In this document: positions 11,837 to 18,411 of the stretch, piece by piece
Layout of the letters: the number at the start of each line of letters is the position of its first letter
Position numbering within the stretch: position 1 is the stretch's first letter
Origin: Pseudomonadota bacterium
GTDB taxonomy: Bacteria; Desulfobacterota; Binatia; UBA9968
Reading direction: 5' to 3'
Length of the DNA: 44,572 nucleotides
Assembly (NCBI GenBank): GCA_021324155.1
Contig: JAJPJQ010000035.1
Span: forward strand, 1-44,572
The notes under the pieces: generated by a model
The model's input: only the letters and a program-made list of their open reading frames with translations
Database searches by the model: none
Told to the model about the DNA's origin: nothing
Position numbers and translations under genes: made by a program

Positions 11837-12328
11837 CTATCTTTTCCTATCGCCCCACATGTCTCTGCCGGTGCGCGCCGCGACCAACTGCTGCTGCGAC
11901 TGATGCATCGTCAGGCCGTAGCGCTCTTCGCAGCGGCGCGCGCCCGACGCGTCGACATATTCGAAGACGATCTTGCGCTCTTCCTTCACGAGTTTGACGA
12001 GGCGGCCGCGCTGCTCGTCGACGACGCCGCCGGCGATGCGCAACGCTTCCGGCAGCGTGCCGGCATCCGGCATCCTGGCCGCGCCGCTCTGATGTTCGCG
12101 TCCCCGGCGGTCGAGCTGGGCGACGTCCTCCACCGTGTATCGGCGCTCGAAGTTCGCGCTCTTGCCGTCGCCGGGCTTGACCGCGCGCGTGCCGCGCACG
12201 ACGTACAGGCCGTCTTGGACGGCGATCTCCAGGCTCAAAAGACGGTCGGCCGCCAGATCCTCGCCGATGGCGCGGAGCGCGGCGGCGTAGCGGAGACCGA
12301 GGCGAGCCGACGCCATTTGCAATTTCAT
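11837..12328 (-). CDS. Conserved-looking soluble protein of unknown function
   Basis: 163 residues, no signal peptide or membrane segment, charged throughout. An N-terminal helix (MASARLGLRYAAALRAIGEDL) precedes a beta-rich part (LEIAVQDGLYVVRGTRAVKPG, FERRYTVEDVAQLDRRGR) and a C-terminal part (RLVKLVKEERKIVFEYVD, YGLTMHQSQQQLVAART). I recognise no family. The ATG is only 8 nt after a near-perfect extended -10 element, so the mRNA should start almost at the start codon and no Shine-Dalgarno is seen. The next gene upstream on the same strand (12458-12955) ends 130 nt away and appears to be a separate unit. Confidence 0.65.
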   Translation of the reverse strand: MKLQMASARLGLRYAAALRAIGEDLAADRLLSLEIAVQDGLYVVRGTRAVKPGDGKSANFERRYTVEDVAQLDRRGREHQSGAARMPDAGTLPEALRIAGGVVDEQRGRLVKLVKEERKIVFEYVDASGARRCEERYGLTMHQSQQQLVAARTGRDMWGDRKR

Positions 12329-12336
12329 GGCGGCGG

Positions 12337-12345
12337 ATTATAGCA
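12337..12345 (-). promoter_or_regulatory. Extended -10 promoter element for an almost leaderless transcript
   Basis: The minus strand reads TGCTATAAT, a perfect TGn plus TATAAT extended -10. The -35 region (about 12360-12366) is not recognisable, as expected for extended -10 promoters. Eight bases separate it from the ATG at 12328, so the transcript would have a leader of only about 0-2 nt. Confidence 0.6.
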
Positions 12346-12457
12346 TAAATCGAATATTTTTCGAGCGAAAGCGGCAGGCTAAACGAAAAAATGCCCGGTC
12401 GAATGTAATGATTTGGCGCGCCTTGGAGCGATTTTTTCGACGCATCCGCCGACGCGC

Positions 12458-12955
12458 TTATAACAACTCGCGGACGAGCCAAACGATTGCGGCGATGGCG
12501 CCGACCGCGATGAGCAGCACGACCGCGACGACGCCGACGACGAACAGCCAATCGCCGGGCGACGCGCGCCGGCGCTCGGCCGCGGCGTAGCGCTCCAGCA
12601 GCGCCGCGTTCATCGCATTGCTGCGGAACCAGATCGAGAACGCGTCGCCGGCGAACGGCACCGCGCCGATCAGCGCGTTGATCGCCACGTTGAGCCCCAT
12701 GCGCGCGAGCACGACGCGCGGCACGTTCAATTGCGCGGCGATCACGAGAATCAGCGAGCCCGCGAGATTCGCGAGCAGGTCGCCGACGCCGGGAATCAGG
12801 CCGATGATCGGATCGAGGCCGATCCGGATGCCGGTGCCGGGAATCAGAAACCGCTGGTCGAGGAGATCGCCGAGAAAGCGCGCGAACTGGACGGCGCTTT
12901 GTCGGTCCAGCCGCGAAGACGACGCGCGCGCGCTGTATTCGTAAGTTGGGGACAT
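12458..12955 (-). CDS. DUF4112-type small membrane protein
   Basis: 165 residues. The pattern FLGDLLDQRFLIPGTGIRIGLDPIIGLIPGVGD, then LANLAGSLILVIAAQ and GLNVAINALIGAVPFAGDAFS, is the hallmark of the DUF4112 family of predicted inner-membrane proteins. The two IGLIPGVGD / IGAVPFAGD repeats are typical. A further membrane helix lies at the C-terminus (about 137-160, VVGVVAVVLLIAVGAIAAIV). Function is unknown in the family. Ribosome site weak. Confidence 0.8.
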   Translation of the reverse strand: MSPTYEYSARASSSRLDRQSAVQFARFLGDLLDQRFLIPGTGIRIGLDPIIGLIPGVGDLLANLAGSLILVIAAQLNVPRVVLARMGLNVAINALIGAVPFAGDAFSIWFRSNAMNAALLERYAAAERRRASPGDWLFVVGVVAVVLLIAVGAIAAIVWLVRELL

Positions 12956-13054
12956 GCGTTTAGTTTACCAGACGCCAGCGATGCGACAACATGCGCGCGG
13001 ATCGACATGGCGGCGGGCACATTTGCCGATTCTCAGCCCGCGGATGGGCAGGAA

Positions 13055-13375
13055 TTAGCTGTGGACCAGCACCTTACACTCGTTGCAAACCTGAGCGGCC
13101 GGCGGATAATCGAGCTCGACGTAATCATCGAGCGGCCAGTGCGAACACTACTGGCTGCAATGCCACACCTGACAGCCGGACTTCCTTCGATACGGCAGAT
13201 TGACGTTCTGGAGGTAGTTGACGCGATGCGGCTGCGCAGAATTCGGGACCGCCTTGCAATACGGACACGGCATTACAGCCACGGCCGCATTGGCGTCGGC
13301 GACGGTCACTCGGTTGATGATGAACTCTTTGCCGCAGCTAAAACAAGAAATGTGCGACGTCCATACGACAGGCAT
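13055..13375 (-). pseudogene. Cys-rich zinc-ribbon-like protein interrupted by an in-frame TAG
   Basis: ATG at 13375 opens a 75-codon frame with CFSCGKEF and CPYCKAV (two CxxC knuckles) ending ...GCQVWHCSQ at TAG 13150-13148. The same frame continues without another stop for 30 more codons as CSHWPLDDYVELDYPP followed by AAQVCNECKVLVHS to TAA at 13057-13055. The extension carries more Cys and a CNEC knuckle and reads like native protein. The simplest reading is a nonsense mutation or a base error in a gene of about 106 codons. Recoding of TAG is unlikely because neighbouring genes use TAG as a normal stop. It resembles in style the CxxC protein at 15430-15675. Confidence 0.5.
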
Positions 13376-13476
13376 CTCATCGTGATATAAGAATCGCGCA
13401 GGAAATGTCCAGTAGGTGTTTACCGAGGGCGTGTGAGTGGGATCGAGTAACGGGCAGGCGATGAATTCAGCGCAAC

Positions 13477-13800
13477 TTACAACGACGACGATACGTCGAG
13501 GCCGCCGATCTCCTTCAGCGCGCGGCCATAATATTTTTTCATCAGCTCGCCGACGTGGCGGCAGAACGTCGCGTCGTTGAAAAGAACCGCGCCGACGTAC
13601 TCTTTACCGCGATGCTCCATGAAGAGAAAAATCTGGGATATGCCGCCGTTAAACGGACTGCTACACGAGACGACGGCCTCCATCAGCACGCCTACCTCGC
13701 CCGAGATTTTCTCGCCGCCCGCATCCTTGCGCGGCAGCCACTGAGGCGGCCAGTTCGGGACGCCGCGATAGTTCATGAGCGGGTGATCGCGGAGAAACAT
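13477..13800 (-). CDS. Unknown protein of the MxLRDHPLMNYRG family, copy 1
   Basis: 107 residues, start ATG at 13800 with AGGAG about 7 nt upstream. It is a clear paralogue of the protein at 17354-17671: both begin M-x-LRDHPLMNYRG, then NWPPxW, and share a central FLFMEHxGxxYV segment and the C-terminal GGLDVS. The order suggests a small alpha/beta protein with an exposed Trp-Pro-Pro motif; Cys residues are not conserved between the copies. No family recognised. A 9-bp hairpin lies in its leader at 13822-13844. Confidence 0.72.
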   Translation of the reverse strand: MFLRDHPLMNYRGVPNWPPQWLPRKDAGGEKISGEVGVLMEAVVSCSSPFNGGISQIFLFMEHRGKEYVGAVLFNDATFCRHVGELMKKYYGRALKEIGGLDVSSSL

Positions 13801-13821
13801 TTCGGCTCCTTTTTGCCGGAA

Positions 13822-13844
13822 ATGAAAAACCGGTCGTTTTTCAT
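13822..13844 (-). promoter_or_regulatory. Perfect 9-bp hairpin in the leader of the 13477-13800 gene
   Basis: ATGAAAAAC (13822-13830) and GTTTTTCAT (13836-13844) are exact inverted repeats with a 5-nt loop. They end about 22 nt upstream of the start codon, just before its AGGAG. The symmetry would suit a dimeric repressor operator or an mRNA stem near the ribosome site. Confidence 0.4.
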
Positions 13845-14167
13845 GTCAATAAGGGTATTACCGGAGGAGTGCGCCTGCGTTCCGGCTGCATTTCTGAAAC
13901 GAGATCGACGGTCTCGACAAGCTGGGACAGCGCGAGAGCGGCGACCACGACGATACTCGTCGCATGACCTCTCAGCCGCCTGCCGACGATGCTCCGGAGA
14001 CGCGTCGATTCCGGTCGGCATCCGAGCTTCGCGAGCTCGGTGGCGACTGTTCCCTCGCCGCATCCATCGTGAACCCTTAATCTGCAAAGCGCGCTTATTC
14101 CCGATGGAGCAAAAGCGCTGCGGTGTCAAGGCGAGAAGCTGCCGCCTATCGTCGCGCCCGACACGAC
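13845..14167. other. Intergenic stretch without a recognised gene
   Basis: Only weak frames with arginine-rich translations occur on either strand. There is no ribosome site, tRNA or terminator that I can support; a short CGAGCT/AGCTCG inverted repeat lies near 14023-14040. Confidence 0.5.
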
Positions 14168-15292
14168 TCACTGGACGATATGGCGCGTGAGGTCGAGATT
14201 GGCGGAAAACGCCTCGGCGGGCGGCAGCGGCACGGAGGAGTTATAGATGATCAGCGGAATTCTCGACTCGTGCAGCGAGCCGTGCGAGCGATAGCTCGGC
14301 TCCAGCTCCTCCATCGGCGTCTCGAGCTCGCCGAAGACCGTCTCGGCGTCGCCGAAGACGGCGAGCTCGCCGATGCGCTCGGCCATGAGGCCGAACTTCT
14401 CGGCGGCCGCGCGCCGCGGCAGCACCGCCTCGATGCCCTTGAGATCCAATAAGGCGTGGGCGACGCGCTCCTCGTCTGCCGGCGACTTGAGCCAGACCCA
14501 GGCCGCGCCGCCGAAAGTGCGGTGATGCTTAACGTAGCGGTCCTTCTCCGCCGATAGCGCGAAGCGCACCTCGGCGCCCGACTCGCGGCAGGCTTTGAAC
14601 AGATCCCAACAGCGGCGTTTGTAATTCATGCCGTGATCGGCCGTGAGCAGGAAGGCCGCGTCCGGCGCGCCGGCGCGCGCTTCGGCGAGCAGGCCGTCGA
14701 GCGTCTCCATGTGCTCTTTCGACTCCTCCGCCGCCGGCGCCCACATGTGCATCGGATAATCCGTCGTGTGGACGTAAAGCAGCCCGATGTCGCGGCGGCG
14801 CCGCAGGATATCGGCGGCGACCCGCCACAGCCAGTAGTTGATCTCGCGACTGTAAATATCGGCCGGCTTGCCATAGAGCGCGACGAATTCGGGGGGCGGC
14901 GCCTCGGCGGCGACCGCGATCGCCGCGCCGCGCCCGAGCAGATGGATGGTTTTCACCTTGCAGGTCAGCAGCGCCGATTTGACGCCGCGCTCGGCAGCGC
15001 GCTGGATCACCGTCGGGATGCGGATGAAGTCCGCGCTCTCCATGTAATCGGCTTCGCCGGTGCGCTCGTTGAAATAGGAATTGCCGGTGATGCCGTGGTC
15101 CTTCGGCCATGCGCCGCAGCAGATCGAGGCGTTGTTGGCGTTCGTGACCGTGGGAAACACCGCGCTCACGGGCTTGAAAAAACCGTCGCGCGCCATCGAG
15201 CGAAAAGCCGGCAGCGGGCTCGCGTTGAAATAGTCCATGCCGAAGCCGTCGTACATGCCGATCACGATGCGCTGTTTGCCGATCAAACTCAT
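14168..15292 (-). CDS. Phosphonoacetate hydrolase-like enzyme of the alkaline phosphatase superfamily
   Basis: 374 residues. The order of motifs matches phosphonoacetate hydrolase (PhnA of pseudomonads) closely: D15 in MYDGFGMDYF; FPTVTNANNASICCG with the likely Thr nucleophile at 50; HGITGNSYF; HTTDYPMHMWAP with metal ligands D178 and H182; TADHGMN with D219 and H220; VKHHRTFGG; and RSHGS with H337. That is the full two-zinc set. The family splits C-P or phosphoester bonds of small substrates such as phosphonoacetate. The exact substrate is not proven, and no phosphonate uptake gene or LysR regulator typical of phnA loci is adjacent. The start gives an N-terminus of family length. Confidence 0.8.
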   Translation of the reverse strand: MSLIGKQRIVIGMYDGFGMDYFNASPLPAFRSMARDGFFKPVSAVFPTVTNANNASICCGAWPKDHGITGNSYFNERTGEADYMESADFIRIPTVIQRAAERGVKSALLTCKVKTIHLLGRGAAIAVAAEAPPPEFVALYGKPADIYSREINYWLWRVAADILRRRRDIGLLYVHTTDYPMHMWAPAAEESKEHMETLDGLLAEARAGAPDAAFLLTADHGMNYKRRCWDLFKACRESGAEVRFALSAEKDRYVKHHRTFGGAAWVWLKSPADEERVAHALLDLKGIEAVLPRRAAAEKFGLMAERIGELAVFGDAETVFGELETPMEELEPSYRSHGSLHESRIPLIIYNSSVPLPPAEAFSANLDLTRHIVQ

Positions 15293-15398
15293 GGATGACG
15301 ATGGTTATAGCGCGGCTCGAGCCCGCTCGCCAGCCCTTTCATGGGCGCAGATTTTATTTTTGCAACCCATTGACGATCCCCTAATTCGTGATACGGCC

Positions 15399-15410
15399 CG
15401 GTATATACCG
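15399..15410. promoter_or_regulatory. 12-bp perfect palindrome upstream of the CxxC protein gene
   Basis: CGGTATATACCG is exactly self-complementary. It ends 8 nt before the GGAGG ribosome site of the next gene, a suitable place for an operator or the -10 region. Confidence 0.4.
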
Positions 15411-15429
15411 CGAATTCCGGAGGTGGCGC

Positions 15430-15675
15430 ATGGAGACGGGAATTTGGAAACTCAAGTGCCAGAGCTGCAAAAAGCCCTTCAATCTACACATTACGAGCAA
15501 CACCCTGATCACGGATTTGATCGGATCGCAGCCCTGCCCGCATTGCTGGAAAAAGCCCGGCGATCACGACGGCCGCGCCGGCTTTGTCGAGGGACATGAG
15601 CTGCTCGCCTACGTGCCGCGAGCGAGCGCGAAGCCGCTTCTCGCCTCCGGCAAGAGCGACATCGTCACCGTTTAG
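15430..15675 (+). CDS. Small CxxC zinc-ribbon-like protein
   Basis: 81 residues; ATG at 15430 is preceded by GGAGGTG with good spacing. Two CxxC knuckles, CQSC (about residues 10-13) and CPHC (about 36-39), are separated by a 22-residue loop containing an IT-S/T-L-I segment. This suggests a single zinc ribbon followed by an extended tail (YVPRASAKPLLASGKSDIVTV). The layout resembles the interrupted Cys-rich protein at 13055-13375. Function unknown; proteins of this type often bind nucleic acid or protein. It stands alone on the plus strand. Confidence 0.7.
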   Translation: METGIWKLKCQSCKKPFNLHITSNTLITDLIGSQPCPHCWKKPGDHDGRAGFVEGHELLAYVPRASAKPLLASGKSDIVTV

Positions 15676-15846
15676 CCTCTTGCCGGGCGGCGGCGAACTA
15701 AAGAAGCGGCGCGCTTTCAGGTGGGTATCTTCTTCGCGGCGCCGCTGCGGCGGCCGCGCCCGCGCGTAAATAATGAAGCGCTCATTCAAGGAAAGTTTTT
15801 AGTGGCTGTTAAGGGCCGCGCGCGACGATGCCGCGGCTCGGAAGGG

Positions 15847-16233
15847 TCACATCTTCTTGCGCCAACCCTCCCCGTACCCTTCCCGCCTCAGGCGCGCGAG
15901 AAAGACCATCAGGCTTTCGTTGGATCGCGGCGCGCGGCCGGCGGCGCGCCAGACGTCGCCCTCGGCGGCGTCGGCGACCGCGAGCCTGGCGCGCTCGAAG
16001 GCGACGCGATACTCGGGGTCTTCGCGCAGCCAGCGGGAATGGCTGCTGCCGCCGCCGGCGGTTCGACGCGACCTCGACCAGTCGCCGCGCTCCTGCACGT
16101 ACGCGGCGAGATAGACCCGCTTGCGCGGGTGGGCGATGTCGGCGAACATCGCGAGATACTCCGGCGCGAGCGCGCCGGGATTCTTCGGCGGGCGCCCGAT
16201 GTAGCGCGGCGAGCGTCCATGACTGCCCCTCAC
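15847..16233 (-). CDS. Terminase-small-subunit-like HTH protein, shorter tandem copy
   Basis: 128 residues. It contains RVYLAAYVQERGDWSRSRRTAG, then SRWLREDPEYRVAFERARLAVADAAEGDVWRAA, the helix-turn-helix and following helix pattern of phage small terminase subunits. The C-terminal part (SNESLMVFLARLRREGYGEGW) matches the usual SDTLLIFLLKARRPxKY tail. Its ATG overlaps the stop of the longer homologue at 16230-16832 by 4 nt, so the two are co-translated. No large terminase, portal or other phage gene is present in the window. Confidence 0.7.
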   Translation of the reverse strand: MRGSHGRSPRYIGRPPKNPGALAPEYLAMFADIAHPRKRVYLAAYVQERGDWSRSRRTAGGGSSHSRWLREDPEYRVAFERARLAVADAAEGDVWRAAGRAPRSNESLMVFLARLRREGYGEGWRKKM

Positions 16234-16832
16234 GGCTTTTCTTTGACACTATCGAAGGTCTGCTGTTCGCCCGCCTGTGTAGAATCCGCGCCGCCGGGAA
16301 TCGAGATCGTCCGCACGGGCTGCGGCTCCTGCGCGGCCCTTGCTTCGGCCCGCGCCCCGGCGCTCTCTTCCGGCGACAAGATGCGGATCTCCATCGACAT
16401 CGGTCCCGTCGAGACATCGCCCTCGCCGTCGCGATAGACTCGCGGGCGCATGCCTTTGAGCAGAAACTGCGCGAGCGCGTCGGAGTAGCTCTTGTACCAG
16501 CCGGTGATCTTGCCGCCGTGGACGACCGGCTCGTCGTAGCCGACGAACGCGCGCCGGTAGGCCTCCTCCTCGGCCTCATCGGTGAGAATCGTCTTCGCGA
16601 GCTGGAAGCGCTCGCGGTAGTCCGCGTCTTTTTTCATCCACTGATAGTGGCACCAGCGCGAGACGTCGGAGAGCTCCTCGGCGCGCTTGAGCCCTTTGCC
16701 GGCGACGAAGCCGGCGAGAAAAGCGCGCTGCGCGCGATCGGCGAGATCGGCGAAGAGCGCGTGGAATGCCGCGATCTGTTTGTCGGCCGGCGCAGACGGC
16801 GCGGTTTGAATTTCGCTTGGCGATTCGGACAT
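16230..16832 (-). CDS. Terminase-small-subunit-like HTH protein, longer tandem copy
   Basis: 200 residues, start ATG preceded by AGGAGGT with 6-nt spacing. Residues about 22-135 follow the small-terminase template: RAFLAGFVAGKGLKRAEELSDV, WCHYQWMKKDADYRERFQLAK, DEAEEEAYRRAFVGYDEPVV, GGKITGWYKSYSDALAQFLLKG, MRPRVYRDG. The HTH would recognise DNA and the coiled part would oligomerise. The C-terminal 60 residues are disordered and Ala/Glu/Pro-rich. With no phage neighbour, a domesticated or regulatory DNA-binding role is possible (inference). The downstream gene is a diverged tandem copy. Confidence 0.75.
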   Translation of the reverse strand: MSESPSEIQTAPSAPADKQIAAFHALFADLADRAQRAFLAGFVAGKGLKRAEELSDVSRWCHYQWMKKDADYRERFQLAKTILTDEAEEEAYRRAFVGYDEPVVHGGKITGWYKSYSDALAQFLLKGMRPRVYRDGEGDVSTGPMSMEIRILSPEESAGARAEARAAQEPQPVRTISIPGGADSTQAGEQQTFDSVKEKP

Positions 16833-16876
16833 GAAAATACCTCCTGTGGGGGTTGATGGCTAAAAGAAGATTTTCG

Positions 16877-17048
16877 AGTCATTCCCGCGAACGCCGGAAT
16901 CCGCTCGTTCGTCTGCAAGAAAGACTTCCCGAAAAAGTCCTTACCGGATGCCAAGAGCGGCCGATCGCGGAACGATTTTCGAATGGAATTTAAATGCCTA
17001 GATTCCCGCCCTTCGACTAGCTCAGGACATGCTTGCGCGGGAATGACT
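16877..17048. repeat. 172-bp element with perfect 12-bp terminal inverted repeats
   Basis: AGTCATTCCCGC (16877-16888) and GCGGGAATGACT (17037-17048) are exact inverted repeats. Inside is a further ATTCCCGC unit at 17002-17009 and a CTTCGACTAGCTCAGGACAT stretch typical of dispersed intergenic repeats. There is no coding capacity. It looks like a non-autonomous mobile or REP-like element. Confidence 0.65.
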
Positions 17049-17353
17049 TGGGGGACAGTCCGCCGCGCAGCGGTCTAACCTGCGCGGTCGTTTGTTATCA
17101 TGGACCTTAATCGAAATCGAATCAAGAAAAATGTTCGAGAAAATGTCGCAGAATGTCGCGGTGTGACGCTTAAATTTGCCGAGACGCGTTTTATGGAGAG
17201 TCTATGAACAGGCGGGAACGGCGACCTCGAAATAGTCCGCGGCGCCTTCGACCATCACGAGGGCGACGCGCGCGGCGGCGATTCTCTTCGGCGGCATGAC
17301 GAATCGACGCACCCGGTGGCGATGGCGGCCGGCATGCCGAAGCGGCGAGGGAT
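17049..17353. other. Intergenic stretch with one hairpin and a weak short frame
   Basis: CCGCGCAG (17063-17070) and CTGCGCGG (17080-17087) form an exact 8-bp stem followed by a T-rich stretch. A 35-codon plus-strand frame starts at ATG 17100 (MDLNRNRIKKNVRENVAE...) and ends at 17207. It has no ribosome site and includes a short ATGTCGC-x-GAATGTCGC direct repeat. I do not call it a gene. Confidence 0.4.
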
Positions 17354-17671
17354 TTACAGAAGGCCGCTGACGTCCAGCCCGCCGATGTCCGCAAGCGTGC
17401 GTCCGTAATGATTCTTTAAAAGCATGCCGACCTGGCGGCAAAAAGTATCGTCGCTGAAAAGGATGGCCGCGACGTAATGGTGGCCGTGATGCTCCATGAA
17501 AAGGAAAAGCTGCGCGGATTGATGCGATGACGAGTGATAAGCAACCACTTCGGTCAGCACGCCGGTTTCGCCGGCGGCCGGCGGCGCGACGCCGTCGTCG
17601 AGCGCGTGCCACCGAGGCGGCCAGTTGGAAATCCCGCGGTAATTCATCAGCGGGTGATCGCGCAAAAGCAT
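17354..17671 (-). CDS. Unknown protein of the MxLRDHPLMNYRG family, copy 2
   Basis: 105 residues. ATG at 17671 was chosen because the N-terminus MLLRDHPLMNYRG then aligns with copy 1 at 13477-13800; a longer frame from 17794 runs back into the upstream gene. It shares NWPPRW, LFLFMEHHGHHYVAA and DIGGLDVSGLL with copy 1, and about half of all positions look identical by eye. The upstream coiled-coil gene (17697-17987) ends 25 nt away and is probably in the same transcript. Function unknown. Confidence 0.75.
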   Translation of the reverse strand: MLLRDHPLMNYRGISNWPPRWHALDDGVAPPAAGETGVLTEVVAYHSSSHQSAQLFLFMEHHGHHYVAAILFSDDTFCRQVGMLLKNHYGRTLADIGGLDVSGLL

Positions 17672-17696
17672 GGTTCCCGCCTTGCAGCGTTTCGCG

Positions 17697-17987
17697 TTAC
17701 GCCGCGTCGCGCCGATCGAACCAGCGCAATATCTCCACACGCAGCCGTTTTGCGGACGAGACGTTGAGTCTTTCGGCCGCTTCGAGCGCCGCAACGAAGC
17801 GCTCGAGCCGCGTTTCGATGCCCTCGATCCTGGCGCGTGAATTCCTGACGAGAAGCCGCGCGTGCTCGATCAAAACCCGCGAGTCGCTGACGAGCTCGCG
17901 CGCGAGCGAATTCTGCTGTGGGCGATTGGCACCGCCGCGTTCGTGCTCCACCGCGCCGCGCGTCCGATGGATGACTCGATCTGACAT
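17697..17987 (-). CDS. Small charged helical protein of unknown function
   Basis: 96 residues from ATG 17987; an in-frame ATG at 18035 would add 16 residues and neither start has a good ribosome site. The sequence is nearly all helical and Arg/Glu-rich, with a long amphipathic stretch (NSRARIEGIETRLERFVAAL, then EAAERLNVSS) that could form a coiled coil. It ends DRRDAA. No family recognised. It lies directly upstream of copy 2 of the MxLRDHPLMNYRG family and divergent from the VapBC-type pair. Confidence 0.5.
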   Translation of the reverse strand: MSDRVIHRTRGAVEHERGGANRPQQNSLARELVSDSRVLIEHARLLVRNSRARIEGIETRLERFVAALEAAERLNVSSAKRLRVEILRWFDRRDAA

Positions 17988-18086
17988 ACTCCGAACACCC
18001 GTCGCCGTCCCTCTGGCGGGACGAAACTTACACATTAATTTAGCCGGGGGGGGGCGACAAGCAAGAGGATCCCATACACGTTACCG

Positions 18087-18114
18087 TTGACAAGGATTAT
18101 ATCCTTGCTAAAGT
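18087..18114 (+). promoter_or_regulatory. Promoter with overlapping palindromic operator for the toxin-antitoxin pair
   Basis: TTGACA (18087-18092, perfect -35) and TAAAGT (18109-18114) are separated by 16 nt. A palindrome, CAAGGAT-TAT-ATCCTTG (18091-18107), overlaps the -35 and fills the spacer. This is the usual place for autorepression by an AbrB/VapB-type antitoxin. Confidence 0.6.
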
Positions 18115-18120
18115 AAGGAA

Positions 18121-18411
18121 ATGAGCAAGATCACGAGCAAACTTCAAGTTACGCTGCCGAAGGCGATCGCCGAGCTTTTTAACATCAAACCCGGAGATGA
18201 AATCGACTGGGAGGCGGCCGGCGAGGCCATCCGAGTGATCCCGGCCTCAAAACGGAAGAGAGCCCGCGCCCAGCCGCGCGACCGGGTGAAGTTTTTCGAC
18301 CAGGCCACCAAGCGGCAGCGCGAACGCGACACCGCGCGGGGACCGGTTCCTGCGGCGGCGGAGCGCGGCTGGAGCCGCGCGGGACTTTACGATCGTGACG
18401 GCGCTGATTGA
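18121..18411 (+). CDS. vapB: AbrB/SpoVT-type antitoxin of a VapBC pair
   Basis: 96 residues. The N-terminal SpoVT/AbrB swapped-hairpin domain (KITSKLQVTLPKAIAELFNIKPGDEIDWEAAGEAIRV pattern, residues about 3-40) binds DNA as a dimer. The Lys/Arg-rich C-terminal half (residues 42-96) is expected to be disordered until it wraps the toxin. The stop overlaps the toxin start by 17 nt, giving coupled translation. A palindrome in the promoter spacer is a likely autoregulatory site. The AAGGA near the ATG is spaced too tightly to be an ideal ribosome site. Confidence 0.85.
   Translation: MSKITSKLQVTLPKAIAELFNIKPGDEIDWEAAGEAIRVIPASKRKRARAQPRDRVKFFDQATKRQRERDTARGPVPAAAERGWSRAGLYDRDGAD

Noticed and set aside
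13773-14171. 132-codon minus-strand frame in the gap before the phosphonoacetate hydrolase-like gene
   Set aside because: It overlaps the start of the 13477-13800 gene, is Arg/Ser-rich and has no ribosome site.
17100-17207. 35-codon plus-strand frame MDLNRNRIKKNVRENVAE
   Set aside because: No ribosome site or promoter, and it overlaps short direct repeats; not enough to call a gene.
17202-17297. 31-codon minus-strand frame ending FEVAVPACS
   Set aside because: Reads like a protein tail but has no ribosome site and its upstream frame is antisense-like; could be a fragment only.
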